Notes: a model not told the origin generated them from the letters alone. Positions 51,716-61,812 are shown, counted from the first letter of the stretch. The stretch is DNA of 64,000 bases from Acinetobacter tjernbergiae DSM 14971 = CIP 107465 (GCF_000374425.1 NZ_KB894360.1:82658-146657); one strand, 5' to 3'. Program-made: numbers and translations.

Positions 51716-54700
51716 ATGGATCATTTAAGTTCAACAACGTCTGAAAAAACAGCTTGTGTAGACTGTTCTACTGACCCGATAGAATCATTAAAAGCGATGT
51801 TTGTAGATATGGTACAGGCTGGGCGTATTGCGAAAGGTCAATGCCCTGCTATGCGTCCTGTATTTCTAAAACCTCATGGCGTTGCTGCGGCTGAATTTAT
51901 TATCCGTAATGATCTGCCTGAGAATCTACGTGTTGGGATATTTACAAATTTAGGCAAAAGCTACCCCACTTGGATTCGTTTTTCATCAGATACCACACCG
52001 ACACGAACAGATTATAAATCTACACTCGGTATTGGAATTAAATTATTTGATGTTGAGGGCGAGAAACTACTAGGTAATCCTGATTCAGATACCTTCGATT
52101 TTATCCTACAGAACTTTGATGCATTCTTTGTCGACACAGCAAAAGACATGTGTGAATTCACCAAAGCTGGTGTTGTTGATGGCGATTATGACCCATATCT
52201 GAAAGCCCATCCGAAGACTTCTGAACTACTTGATGCGATGGCAAAACCTGTCGCAAGTGTATTAGTTTCTCCTTATTGGAGTGGTTTACCTTTCCACTTT
52301 GGTGATCACCAATATGTCAAATATAAACTCGAACCAACGTTCTATCTTGACCCGCCTACTCACTCCCCAAATGATCCGTCCTACCTTGCAACTGATCTCA
52401 GCTCAAGATTAAAAAATGCTGAAGCACGTTTTCGATTTATGATTCAGCTGAGAACTAATCCTGAACGAATGCCTTTAGATGAAGCAACTGTGGTTTGGCC
52501 AGAAGATCTCAGTCCACCTATTCACGTTGCCGATATTGTCATCCCTATTCAAGATATTGTTGCTCGTGGTCAAGCAGAATATGGCGAAAACTTATCAATG
52601 AATATCTGGCGTGTAACAGCTGCACATGCACCTGTTGGTTCTATCGCTGATGCACGTCGTGTTGTTTATGCTGCTTCCGCAGAATTACGTCGCAATGTAA
52701 ATGGCGTGCCATTAGGTGAACCCGATACCCCTCGCCCATTAATCTCGACGGCGAATGCTGTCGATACACAAATTGTTCGTGCTGCAATTCATCCCGCGAT
52801 CGGAATCGCTCGTGTGGGTGATAGTCTTAATGAATTCTTTATAGGTCCAGAAGTTGTCGATGCTCCAGCAGATCCGACTCAACAACCGAATTTTTATCGT
52901 GATGCAACAGGTGCGATCAAAAGACAAGCCGCTCGCTTCCGCCTATATGGTTACAATGCTGCGGGTGAAGTTGTTCGAGAACTAAACCCTGATAATGCCG
53001 ACATTGTTTGGACAGTACATGTTGCTAACCGCAAAGCCGAATGGTATCAGTTCCAATATGCACTCGATATCCCTGAAGCCGTGAATGCACCTGACAATGC
53101 TTTTACCTTACGCAATCCCAAAGTTAAGAATCGTAAAACATTGGCAATTGACCCAGGTCCACGGAGTATTTTTGGTCGTAGTGTCGCTGGTGGTGCTGAA
53201 CATCGTTTTGATACAGGTACATTTCAAGCCGCTGCTGCTCAAGCAGTCACTGTACCGCTAGGAGAAATTCAAACCGATGAAAATGGTCGCTTATTATTTC
53301 TCGGAGGACATGGTAAAGCAGCCTCACCAACAGGTGCGCCTGTGTATGATCCAGAAAACCCACCCAGTTTTAACAATGCAAATGATTGGTATGATGACAC
53401 TTCTGACGGCCCAGTAACCGCAAGCGTTGCCATTGATGGTATTGCGATTCCAGTGGAGTCGGCTTGGGTCGTTGTTGCTCCACCCAATTATGCACCTGAC
53501 GTTATAAGTTGGAGAACAATGTATGACTTGATGTGCAATGTGTATGTGAATGCTGGTTGGATGAACATGCCTGAATCTCCTTCTTTCACTCAAGATATTT
53601 TACCTCTGCTTCAACGTCTTGGTGGTTTGCAATGGGTGAACAAAGGTTTCTCAGCTTATTTTGGTAAAGGCTGCCCAATGGATTTCACCAATCCATCTCT
53701 GCTTGCGAAATTATCGTATAAACCTGAGCAACCAACTGATTTAGACCCTTATGGTGAACTACGTCGCGCGATTTTCCATAGCTTCCGACCATCAAAACCT
53801 GCTGTTGCTGAACCAGTCACATGGCCTCATATTTGGCCTTGGATCTATGGTGATGCGTTTGGAAGCTTCTCTGAAAATGGCACGGGTAACATGCTCACCA
53901 TGACAGGTTTACAAGAAGCCTTATTACAACACTGGGTCAATGGTCAATTTATCAATGATTGGTCAACTGAAATCACTACGCCACCTACATCAATTGATCA
54001 AGTCCCATTAAAACAACAACCGAGTATGCTTGATCAAGCTGCTCTACATTATTGTTTAGCTGATACCTTCCACCCTGGTTGTGAAATGACTTGGCCAATG
54101 CGTCACGCCAGTATGTATAGCTCGCCTTTCCGTATTCGCTTACGTCCAAGTTCCGAACCTGAGCCAAATTATGGCTCAACAATGACACCAATTAAAGTAC
54201 AACAAGTAGATGGTCCATTGTATGCTCAAAGCGCAGGAAGTATTACCAGATGGATGGCGATTCCATGGCAAGGTGATACCGCGTTCTGTCGTTCGGGCTA
54301 TGATCCCGACTTTGACCCATACTTACCAACATTTTGGGCAGCACGTGTTCCTAACCATGTACTGACAGAGCAAGACTATCAAAAGGTCATTAATCTTGAT
54401 TTACCGAGAGAAGAACGTATCGCAGCATTTAATCAACGTCTGAACTGGCTTCGTGCCATTAAAGATGCAAATACCGCAGAAGTCATGATGCGGATGATTG
54501 CTCATTTTAATGAACTCGGCATTGTAGAAGTCCGCCCTGGCATCAAAGATGATCCAGATATTCCTGAATACATCTATGTTGAAACGTTGATTGCAGGACA
54601 ACTCAAAACCGCAGCGGAAAATGCAACGAACTTATTACAAAATATAGCTCGCCCACTCACAGAACTTGAGAAAGCGGGATGGGCAGATCAAGAACAGTTG

Positions 54701-54736
54701 TTGGCTTTCCGTTCTGTTCGTGTACAGAAACGCTAA
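51716..54736 (+). CDS. Catalase-domain / LodA-type CTQ oxidase fusion
   Basis: 1006 residues. Part one (about 20-335) is a catalase-related haem domain: distal-type His54 (FLKPHGVAAAEF), WIRFSSDTT, proximal-type Tyr318 (DARRVVY). Part two (about 350-1006) is a LodA/GoxA-family oxidase: RAAIHPAIGIARVGDSLNEF, HPGCEMTWPMRH with Cys789, and PWQGDTAFCRSGY with Trp851. These two are the probable cysteine-tryptophylquinone pair (62 apart; 65 in LodA as I recall it); Trp874 is an alternative. Such enzymes deaminate amino acids and release H2O2. No signal peptide. A LodB gene follows one base later. Confidence 0.88.
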   Translation: MDHLSSTTSEKTACVDCSTDPIESLKAMFVDMVQAGRIAKGQCPAMRPVFLKPHGVAAAEFIIRNDLPENLRVGIFTNLGKSYPTWIRFSSDTTPTRTDYKSTLGIGIKLFDVEGEKLLGNPDSDTFDFILQNFDAFFVDTAKDMCEFTKAGVVDGDYDPYLKAHPKTSELLDAMAKPVASVLVSPYWSGLPFHFGDHQYVKYKLEPTFYLDPPTHSPNDPSYLATDLSSRLKNAEARFRFMIQLRTNPERMPLDEATVVWPEDLSPPIHVADIVIPIQDIVARGQAEYGENLSMNIWRVTAAHAPVGSIADARRVVYAASAELRRNVNGVPLGEPDTPRPLISTANAVDTQIVRAAIHPAIGIARVGDSLNEFFIGPEVVDAPADPTQQPNFYRDATGAIKRQAARFRLYGYNAAGEVVRELNPDNADIVWTVHVANRKAEWYQFQYALDIPEAVNAPDNAFTLRNPKVKNRKTLAIDPGPRSIFGRSVAGGAEHRFDTGTFQAAAAQAVTVPLGEIQTDENGRLLFLGGHGKAASPTGAPVYDPENPPSFNNANDWYDDTSDGPVTASVAIDGIAIPVESAWVVVAPPNYAPDVISWRTMYDLMCNVYVNAGWMNMPESPSFTQDILPLLQRLGGLQWVNKGFSAYFGKGCPMDFTNPSLLAKLSYKPEQPTDLDPYGELRRAIFHSFRPSKPAVAEPVTWPHIWPWIYGDAFGSFSENGTGNMLTMTGLQEALLQHWVNGQFINDWSTEITTPPTSIDQVPLKQQPSMLDQAALHYCLADTFHPGCEMTWPMRHASMYSSPFRIRLRPSSEPEPNYGSTMTPIKVQQVDGPLYAQSAGSITRWMAIPWQGDTAFCRSGYDPDFDPYLPTFWAARVPNHVLTEQDYQKVINLDLPREERIAAFNQRLNWLRAIKDANTAEVMMRMIAHFNELGIVEVRPGIKDDPDIPEYIYVETLIAGQLKTAAENATNLLQNIARPLTELEKAGWADQEQLLAFRSVRVQKR

Positions 54737-54737
54737 A

Positions 54738-55850
54738 ATGGGAACGCTCAATATTGATGTGTGCATAGCAGGTAGTGGCCCTGCTGGCACCATTGCGGCA
54801 AGGCAACTTGCACAAGCGGGTCTATCAGTGATGCTGATTGATAGACCTGCACATAAAACACATAAATTTGGTGAGACATTGCCTAGTGCGGCAATTCGTC
54901 TACTCAATAAACTAGGGCTTTTTTCTCTGACAGGGCAATTACAAACCGCAAGTCATAGCAATGTTAGCCACTCAGAGCGTGTCGGTGGCAATATGACTTT
55001 TTGGGGAAGTAATATTCTATCGACAACAGATTCTATTCATGATCCTTATGGCTTCGGACTAAGGATTGATCGGAAACATTTTGATGAATTATTAAGAAAA
55101 GAAGCCTTAGCACAAGGGACTATATTATATCCCTCAGATGTCATCGCTTTAGCAAAAAATAACGAATCTTGGCTGATTGAACTTGAAGATGGGAAAATGA
55201 TTCAAGCAAAATGGGTCGTGGATGCAACGGGTCGTAGTGCAAAATTAATTCGTCTACTTGGCATTCAACGTCATCGAGGTGTTCCATTGGTTGCATTGTA
55301 TCGAACCTGCACACCTGAGAAAAATCTAAAACTCAATCGAACAATTATCTCTGCAAGCCAACATGGTTGGATCTATGCAGGTAAAATTAATGATCATCAA
55401 TGGGTTGTTGGTTATCACACTACCCCTAAAACAGCCACTCAGTTTCATCATGATGCAAAACAATGGCAACAAATCATTCGTAATAATGTAGGGTTATACA
55501 ACTTATTGGGTAATTTTGAGTTTGGTAAAGATGTTTTCTCACATGATGTTCGTAGTAGTTGGTTAGAGCAACCTATGGGTCAAGGTTGGGTTGCTTGTGG
55601 GGATGCATTACTTGCATTTGACCCTATTGCTGGACAAGGCTTATTTAATGCAATTTACACAGGGATGAAAGCAGCTGAGACCATATTGTCATCAACGGAA
55701 TATACACATCATCGCGCTGACTATTTAACAGAGATTAATCAGATTATAAAGACCTATGAAAATCGTCGCTATTTGCTCTATAAACAGGAGCAAAGATGGT
55801 CAGAAAATCCTTTTTGGCAAGCACATCAGACGATTACAAAGACAACTTAA
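54738..55850 (+). CDS. LodB-type FAD-dependent maturase of the CTQ oxidase
   Basis: 370 residues from the ATG at 54738, one base after the oxidase stop. FAD-binding VCIAGSGPAGTIAARQLAQA, GFGLRIDRKHFDELLRKEAL, and GDALLAFDPIAGQGLFNAIY: the flavin monooxygenase/tryptophan-halogenase-like fold of LodB and GoxB. In Marinomonas this partner is needed to form the quinone cofactor of LodA. The order and tight spacing indicate the same job here. Confidence 0.9.
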   Translation: MGTLNIDVCIAGSGPAGTIAARQLAQAGLSVMLIDRPAHKTHKFGETLPSAAIRLLNKLGLFSLTGQLQTASHSNVSHSERVGGNMTFWGSNILSTTDSIHDPYGFGLRIDRKHFDELLRKEALAQGTILYPSDVIALAKNNESWLIELEDGKMIQAKWVVDATGRSAKLIRLLGIQRHRGVPLVALYRTCTPEKNLKLNRTIISASQHGWIYAGKINDHQWVVGYHTTPKTATQFHHDAKQWQQIIRNNVGLYNLLGNFEFGKDVFSHDVRSSWLEQPMGQGWVACGDALLAFDPIAGQGLFNAIYTGMKAAETILSSTEYTHHRADYLTEINQIIKTYENRRYLLYKQEQRWSENPFWQAHQTITKTT

Positions 55851-55983
55851 TCAATAGAATTGCTATCAATAGGTCAGTTTTAGCGACCTAAGATCTAAGG
55901 CAAGCTTTTGTCGACTATTCATCATATATGGATCACTTTTATACCGATTTCACATCCAATAAGCTTGAATAATTGCATTATTT

Positions 55984-56457
55984 TCAAGATTTTTTGTTAA
56001 GTAGTTGATCAATCAATTCATTAATTTTTGTCTCCGTACTTCGCCATTTATTCAATGCTAAACCACCATTGCCCTTTAATCGAAAAGAAGCTTCTGAAAC
56101 TTGACGTCCATTTTGTAGTAAATTGAATTGGGCTGAAACCATATAAGGAGCAAAGTCCCATGAGCGCAGGGCCGTATAATGTAGCGTCGTTTGACATAAA
56201 CTTAAATTATCATTTTCTTGATATGTTCTAGCTTCAATCCCATAACGAGAAAAACTACGCTCAACAATTCCATTAAAATCTTTGATGACTACTTTCGGAT
56301 TATTCACGATACATACTTGCCGAATAGACTCGGGATGAAATTCAGAAGTATTATTAATCTGAATTGATGTACAACCTGTAATCGCAAACCCCTGTAATAC
56401 GATATTTTTTATTTTAACCAATAAAGCAGCTGATCTCTGTAAATAAGAATATTTCAC
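55984..56457 (-). CDS. Sbal_3080-type lipoprotein
   Basis: 157 residues. An internal lipobox ITGC (Cys29) follows a hydrophobic stretch, so the first 10 or so residues may be excess. Mature part: QVCIVNNPKVVIKDFNGIVE, CQTTLHYTALRSWDFAPYMV, KGNGGLALNKWRSTETKINE, which match the Sbal_3080 lipoprotein family as I know it. Function unknown. Encoded opposite to the flanking oxidase/catalase genes. Confidence 0.75.
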   Translation of the reverse strand: MKYSYLQRSAALLVKIKNIVLQGFAITGCTSIQINNTSEFHPESIRQVCIVNNPKVVIKDFNGIVERSFSRYGIEARTYQENDNLSLCQTTLHYTALRSWDFAPYMVSAQFNLLQNGRQVSEASFRLKGNGGLALNKWRSTETKINELIDQLLNKKS

Positions 56458-56622
56458 TTTGTGAATAAAAGCGACTTAAAAAACAAACATCTAAGTACAA
56501 CTTGTATTATCACTCTGATTTTGATGTACTAATAGCTGAAGGATAGTCGAATGATGAACATGAGCAGATCGATAAAGTGCATCATTGATCTGAGCGTTGT
56601 ATTTGCAGCAAGGAGTTAACAC

Positions 56623-57774
56623 ATGTCATATCTTACGCAATCGCTACGCTATAGTCTGTTGTTCGTACTTTCCCCAATTTTTATCAGTATAAATGGCTGC
56701 TCTAATAATCTTCAACCAACTCAAATAGTGACTCAGGCACATCAACTGCCCTACCCCCAAATTGATCATGAATTAGGTGAAAAACTACAACCTAATGAAG
56801 AAATTCTAGCGAAACAAATAGCAGATCATATTGGACAAGCGATTCGTACACAATATACATCAGGCAATGTTCTACGAGATGCTCACCCTAAAGCGCATGG
56901 CTGCGTTCGTGCCGAATTTCATGTATCAAAATCATTGCCTAAAAACTTAGCCAAAGGAATTTTTGTTCCTGATAAAACCTATTCCGCATGGATTCGTTTC
57001 TCTAATGCTTCAGGAGATGCAACCCAAGCTGATGACAAAAAAGATGCGCGTGGTATGGCGATCAAAATTTTAGGTGTATCGGGTAAAAAGATTTTGGAAA
57101 ATGATGATCAAGCAATGACCCAAGATTTTATTATGATCAACCACCCTGTATTTTTTGTGGATGAACCTCATCGCTATTTAGCTTTTATCGAAGATATGAA
57201 TAGTAAAAGTACACTTAAAAAATTACATGTTCCTTTTGCATTAGGTTTTCAAGGAACAATAAATGCATTGAGAGCAAGTAACTCAAAAATCTCTAATCCA
57301 CTACAAGCACGATATTGGTCAATGGTTCCTTATCAATTAGGACTAGGTGCTGATCGTCAAGCTGTAAAATATTCTGCAAGACCTTGCTCTTCCCATTTAG
57401 ATCAAATACCGAATAAACCAAGCCCAAATTTCTTAAGAGAAGCTCTACAAAATACGCTAAATAAAAATGATGCATGTATGGAATTTCTAATACAACCGAG
57501 AACATCAAATAAAATGCTCATTGAAGACTCTATGACTGAATGGCAAGAAACCCAAGCACCATTTTATCAGGTTGCAACTATTCATATACCTCAGCAGATT
57601 TTTGACACACCTGAGCAGAATCAATTTTGTGAAAATCTTTCATTTACCCCTTGGCATTCTCTTCCTGAACATAGACCTCTCGGCGCGATAAACAGGTTGC
57701 GTAAGGTGATTTACGAAAACATTAGTCTGATCAGACATGAAATGAATTCTGCTCCAAGGAAAGAGCCTCAATAG
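56623..57774 (+). CDS. Catalase-like lipoprotein
   Basis: 383 residues. Lipobox INGC (Cys26) predicts a lipid anchor in the periplasm. Catalase-related domain: HPKAHGCVRAEFHV with distal-type His92, AWIRFSNASGD, DARGMAIKILGV, MINHPVFFVD, RPLGAINRLRKVIY with proximal-type Tyr364. Paralogous to the first domain of the oxidase fusion five kilobases upstream. It would remove or use peroxide outside the cytoplasmic membrane. AAGGAG precedes the ATG. Confidence 0.85.
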   Translation: MSYLTQSLRYSLLFVLSPIFISINGCSNNLQPTQIVTQAHQLPYPQIDHELGEKLQPNEEILAKQIADHIGQAIRTQYTSGNVLRDAHPKAHGCVRAEFHVSKSLPKNLAKGIFVPDKTYSAWIRFSNASGDATQADDKKDARGMAIKILGVSGKKILENDDQAMTQDFIMINHPVFFVDEPHRYLAFIEDMNSKSTLKKLHVPFALGFQGTINALRASNSKISNPLQARYWSMVPYQLGLGADRQAVKYSARPCSSHLDQIPNKPSPNFLREALQNTLNKNDACMEFLIQPRTSNKMLIEDSMTEWQETQAPFYQVATIHIPQQIFDTPEQNQFCENLSFTPWHSLPEHRPLGAINRLRKVIYENISLIRHEMNSAPRKEPQ

Positions 57775-57855
57775 TGGAAGTCTCTTACTATTTCAGCACA
57801 CATCAATGTTTCACTTATTGGATTCAGTTCAAAAAAGTTGAATATACAATCGAAT

Positions 57856-58087
57856 TTAATCCTTACATTTAATTTTCATATATGAAGCTTTTGTACTTAC
57901 GGGGATCACCATCCCAGCATTGTAAACATTCATATTATTAATGATATTGTTGTTGCCATCTAATTCATCAAAACCTTTACCCTTGCATAGTTCATCTGCT
58001 TTTTTAAGAAGCTTTGTTCTCATTGCTTTACTAGAACCAAATGCATTACTTTGAGTATTGATTTGATATACACCAGACCCAAAATCA
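57856..58087 (-). pseudogene. Host gene cut by the Mu-like element (3' part)
   Basis: The last 77 codons of a minus-strand gene: FGSGVYQINTQSNAFGSSKA, KKADELCKGKGFDELDG, and a C-terminal MVIPVSTKASYMKIKCKD. It reads like a small periplasmic lipoprotein of unknown function. The frame enters the transposable element at 58088. The 5' part is not found on the other side of the element (63707-63721), so it was lost. Confidence 0.75.
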
Positions 58088-58104
58088 TGTGACTTTCTAA
58101 TTGA

Positions 58105-58290
58105 TTCTGCACTAGAGAGAGCTGGGAAGATGTGGGAAGTAATGGGATGAAGCGGGATGAAATGATTGAAGCGTAAGAGTTTCAGGATTTTTTTTGTTGG
58201 GTAAAGCTAGATCATGGCTTTACCCTTTTTTCTGCACTAAATTATTTGAATTTGGCGGCGGCGGATTTTTTTAATTATTATTTTGCACTA
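58105..58290. repeat. Left-end transposase-binding sites L1-L3
   Basis: TTCTGCACTA at 58105-58114 and 58230-58239, and TTTTGCACTA at 58281-58290. Spacings of 125 and 51 bp copy the Mu left end, where L1 is terminal and L2 and L3 lie about 105 and 145 bp inward. Confidence 0.8.
58199..58231 (+). terminator. Terminator inside the left end
   Basis: Arms GGGTAAAGC and GCTTTACCC followed by six T on the plus strand. It would stop host transcription from entering the element, or antisense transcripts into the repressor. Confidence 0.8.
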
Positions 58291-58487
58291 GCGTGGGAGG
58301 ACGTAGAAGCAGTTCTTAGACAAGTTTCAAGAAAATCCTTTATTCCTGTATTGTCTTTACCATAGACATCCATTTCAATTTTTACCCCATAGATTTCAAC
58401 CTTTAAAGATGTTCGTTGTGTTTGTAAATCCTCTGCATTTTTGTTGAAGAAACTGACAATATTTGAATCAGGCATATTAAGCGGCAC
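58278..58487 (-). CDS. Hypothetical 69-residue gene behind the repressor
   Basis: MPLNMPDSNIVSFFNKNAED, then a beta hairpin SLKVEIYGVKIEMDVYGKDN. Overlaps the repressor stop by 11 bp and is co-transcribed with it; its end overlaps site L3. No family recognised; probably an accessory regulator of the element. Confidence 0.6.
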   Translation of the reverse strand: MPLNMPDSNIVSFFNKNAEDLQTQRTSLKVEIYGVKIEMDVYGKDNTGIKDFLETCLRTASTSSHASAK

Positions 58488-59214
58488 TCCTTATTAAATT
58501 TTTAATCGAAAGTTCTAATGCTTCTACGTTTGAAGCGCCGTCAATATACAGCGTGTAAATAGCTATAATCAATAAAGTTTTCTTATCAGGCGACATAATA
58601 TGTCGCTGAACAGACAGTTCATTCTCTACTAAGTAAATCGCTGTATTTAATAGTTTTTTATCAATTTTTTGTTTTTCAGTATCAATAAGTGCCGTGTAAA
58701 GCATAGTAATAAATTCAGCTTTTGGTTCAGGCTTCATTGTCTTGTGTTGGTCATTAAGCGCCTGTTCTGTTGTCTCAAATGCCTGCTGTAGCTTGTCTTT
58801 ATCAATTGCCGTGGTAATCGTTAGACCTTCTGTTTCAACTCTGCTAGAGCCTGAATCACTTACGACTTGATTGGTGACTGTGCGACCTGTAAAGGGTTCA
58901 CCAATGCCATTCTGAACCCATTGCTCATTTGCGCCTGTTGCTGCTGCAATCTTTTGAGCTACAGAACTATGCATTGTTGCATTGCCTTTGTTGAATATTC
59001 CGAATGCAGTAGATCGGGAAAGCCCTACTCTACCACTCCAACTATAAAGTGATTCCCCTTTTCCTCTCTGCATTTCACTATGCATCATAAGGAAGTACAT
59101 CCGCTTTTGAATATCTGTCATTTCATGTTCGTAATTAAATTCCTTAAATTGCGAACACTCTGCAAAATTAAATTCAGAATAACGAACAATTATATCTTCT
59201 TTATTTTCAATCAT
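58477..59214 (-). CDS. Phage repressor (CI-type helix-turn-helix)
   Basis: 245 residues. The helix-turn-helix lies at about 55-105: SLYSWSGRVGLSRSTAFGIF, SVAQKIAAATGANEQWVQNG, the CI/Mu-c-like DNA-binding domain. The C-terminal half is helical and lacks a recognisable S24 protease. A later ATG (MTDIQKRMYFLMM) is an alternative start. Divergent from ner with an operator-rich gap, as in Mu. Confidence 0.82.
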   Translation of the reverse strand: MIENKEDIIVRYSEFNFAECSQFKEFNYEHEMTDIQKRMYFLMMHSEMQRGKGESLYSWSGRVGLSRSTAFGIFNKGNATMHSSVAQKIAAATGANEQWVQNGIGEPFTGRTVTNQVVSDSGSSRVETEGLTITTAIDKDKLQQAFETTEQALNDQHKTMKPEPKAEFITMLYTALIDTEKQKIDKKLLNTAIYLVENELSVQRHIMSPDKKTLLIIAIYTLYIDGASNVEALELSIKNLIRSAA

Positions 59215-59237
59215 TTGCTAGAAACACCCTTAAATTT

Positions 59238-59300
59238 GTTCGTAAATTAAATTACGAACTATTTACAACGAACTAATTACGAATTAATCTAGCGTTAGAT
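59238..59300. promoter_or_regulatory. Repressor/Ner operator cluster
   Basis: Palindrome GTTCGTAA (59238-59245) / TTACGAAC (59252-59259). Half-sites CGAAC and TTACGAA repeat to 59283, then AATCTA-gcgt-TAGATT (59285-59300). Lies between the divergent repressor and ner genes. Confidence 0.7.
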
Positions 59301-59362
59301 TCGACAAACGTTGATTCTAACGATTTAAAAAAATGCCATTTTTGGCAGGTTAAGGAGTTCTT

Positions 59363-59638
59363 ATGGGTGCAATCACACAAAACCCAAGCGAACAAATTTG
59401 GGACAGATACTCGATTAAAGCTGCAATTTGCCGTAAGGGCGGCAGTCTTGCAGCTTTAGCGAGAGTTCACCAAATGCCTGAATCTTCTATTCGCAGCGCG
59501 TTGATTAAACCGAGTTTAGAAGCAGAGCGTGTTATCTCTAATTTTCTTGAAAAGCCTTTATTTGAGCTATTTCCAGAGCGTTGGACTACTGATAACAAGC
59601 GTATTTATCCACGTTACAACAAGAGTGAATGTAAATGA
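59363..59638 (+). CDS. Ner-like DNA-binding regulator
   Basis: 91 residues, Ner/SfsB (Nlp) family: IWDRYSIKAAICRKGGSLAA, LARVHQMPESSIRSAL, VISNFLEKPLFELFPERW. In Mu, Ner shuts down early and repressor transcription. AAGGAG before the ATG. Its stop overlaps the transposase start by 4 bp (ATGA). Confidence 0.9.
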   Translation: MGAITQNPSEQIWDRYSIKAAICRKGGSLAALARVHQMPESSIRSALIKPSLEAERVISNFLEKPLFELFPERWTTDNKRIYPRYNKSECK

Positions 59639-61812
59639 AAGCGTACTACAGCATTACTGATTTACAAGCACTTGAATTGGTTGGTTTACCCACTACTCGT
59701 AGAGGGTTAGAAAAATACGTCTTAAACAAGCAATTCAAGTATAGAGAAGTTCCAAGTCGAGGGAAAGGAGGTTTAAGAAAGGAATACGAACTAAATGATG
59801 AATTAACTCAGTTAGTCGTGCTTAAACAAATGAAAAGCGAACTACACAACATGGTTAATTACGAACAACCTTTAGAGATTGCTGTTGTTCAAAATTTACC
59901 AAATGCGAATGATCTAATGGAATGGCAACGCGAAGTTGCAGAAAACCGTTTATTCGTAGTGCGTTATATTCAAAACAGTGTCACTTCAGGAATTAAGAAA
60001 ACTAAAGCAGTTGAGTCATTTATTTCTCAAGCTGTGGCAAAAACTTTACCTGAAGAAATGCTTATTGCAGTTCGTAAAGCAAATGCAAAAGCAGGTGAAG
60101 ATCGTACTGTTAGCCGTCGTTCAGTTTTCGACTGGATCGGTGCTGTTGATGATGCTGAAAAGCATAAGCTTAATTTATTGAGTGTTTTAGCACCGAAACA
60201 ACGAGCGACAACCCTACCAGCTTGGGCAAGTGCCCTGTTAAAAGTTTGGGGACAACCACAAAAACCAACTTTAACCGCTGCACTGGAACTGCTTCCTAGT
60301 TATTTAGATAGCAATATCGAATGCCCTAGCTATGCACAAGCTTATCGTTTCTTGAATGAGAAGATGGGCAATGTTGAAGTTCAAAAAGGTCGGATGGGTG
60401 CGCGTGAATTAAAGAATATCAAAGGCTTTATTCGTCGTGATACTTCTGATTTGTTCGCTACAGATGTTTATACGGCAGATGGTCATTGTTTTGATGCTGA
60501 AATCGCTCACCCAATACATGGTAAGCCTTTTAGACCTGAGATCACATCAATTATTGATGTAGCAACACGTCGTATTGTGGGCTGGTCTATTGATCTATCG
60601 GAAAACCGTTGGGCTGTTCTTGATGCAATCCGAATGAGTGCGACCGAATGTGGAATACCAGCAATTTTCTATGTTGATAATGGTTCGGGTTATAAAAATG
60701 ACCTATTAAAAGGACGGACAAACGGTATTTTAAGCCGTTTAAACGTAACGGTTAGTCATGCATTGCCATATAACTCTCAAGCAAAGGGTTTGATTGAACG
60801 TAGCCATCAAACCCTTTGGGTGAAAGCAGCTAAAAACTTGCCAACGTATATCGGCAAAGATATGGATGCTGAAGCGAGTAATAAGACACATAAATTGACT
60901 CGTGGTGAAATCATCAAATTTGGGCAAGCTAAGTCATTAATGGCTTGGACTGACTTTGTAAAATATGCAGAAAGCGTTGTCGAAGCTTATAACCATAAGC
61001 CACATAGCAGTTTAAAGCGTTTCACTGACCCTGTGACGATGAAATCACGTCACATGACCCCGTTAGAAATGTGGGGCATATCGTTAGATCAGGAACACCC
61101 TATTGATCGTGTTGATGATTGGGATGTTGAAAATTTCTTTAGACCAACAGTCGAACGCAAAGTTCGTCGTTGTGAAATCGAATTGTTTAGCAACCGATAT
61201 TTTCATCGTGACCTTGAGCAGTATCACGATGAGTTGGTACAGGTTGGCTATGACATTCATTGTGCTGAAAAAATTACAGTACGTGACATAGATGGGCGTC
61301 TGATTTGTGTCGCAATTTGGAACGACAACAAGCGTGATTATTTCCCTAAAACTGTGATGGAAAAAGCGCGTGAACAACGTGCATCAGGTCGATTACGTCG
61401 TCTTGCTGTCAAACAAGCTGAAGCAGTTGCAGAACTCAATCCTCAACGTGTTATCGAACATTTGGAACAACAAACAGTGATTACGTTCCCTACTCGTCGT
61501 GATCATTCTTCTCTATTAGCTGAATTGAATGCTTTACCAGCTCAAAAGGAAAAACAGATTTTTGATGTGAAATATGTGATTCCAAGTAATCAAACCAAGA
61601 ATGAAATTTCGCATTCAAATGATGAAAAAGTGATGCGCTGGGTTGAGATCGACCAAGCGATTTTAAATCGTGAAGATATTTCAGAGGAGGATAAAAAATA
61701 CTGGAAGAACTTCCAGTTGTCGAAAGCCTTTGGGCGCTTACGTGAAGATGATAAGCAGTTGCAACAGCACCTAGAAAATACTGAGCAACTGCGCTTATCA
61801 AATGGTCTCTAG
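59635..61812 (+). CDS. MuA-type DDE transposase
   Basis: 725 residues. N-terminal Mu DNA-binding domain (YYSITDLQALELVGLPTTRR), further winged helices, then the rve catalytic core: Asp282 (YTADGHCFDAEI), Asp348 (FYVDNGSGYKND), Glu388 (AKGLIERSHQTLW). C-terminal beta-barrel and tail (to LRLSNGL). All three catalytic acids and full length suggest an active enzyme that binds the TGCACTA-type end sites and joins ends to target DNA. Confidence 0.95.
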   Translation: MKAYYSITDLQALELVGLPTTRRGLEKYVLNKQFKYREVPSRGKGGLRKEYELNDELTQLVVLKQMKSELHNMVNYEQPLEIAVVQNLPNANDLMEWQREVAENRLFVVRYIQNSVTSGIKKTKAVESFISQAVAKTLPEEMLIAVRKANAKAGEDRTVSRRSVFDWIGAVDDAEKHKLNLLSVLAPKQRATTLPAWASALLKVWGQPQKPTLTAALELLPSYLDSNIECPSYAQAYRFLNEKMGNVEVQKGRMGARELKNIKGFIRRDTSDLFATDVYTADGHCFDAEIAHPIHGKPFRPEITSIIDVATRRIVGWSIDLSENRWAVLDAIRMSATECGIPAIFYVDNGSGYKNDLLKGRTNGILSRLNVTVSHALPYNSQAKGLIERSHQTLWVKAAKNLPTYIGKDMDAEASNKTHKLTRGEIIKFGQAKSLMAWTDFVKYAESVVEAYNHKPHSSLKRFTDPVTMKSRHMTPLEMWGISLDQEHPIDRVDDWDVENFFRPTVERKVRRCEIELFSNRYFHRDLEQYHDELVQVGYDIHCAEKITVRDIDGRLICVAIWNDNKRDYFPKTVMEKAREQRASGRLRRLAVKQAEAVAELNPQRVIEHLEQQTVITFPTRRDHSSLLAELNALPAQKEKQIFDVKYVIPSNQTKNEISHSNDEKVMRWVEIDQAILNREDISEEDKKYWKNFQLSKAFGRLREDDKQLQQHLENTEQLRLSNGL

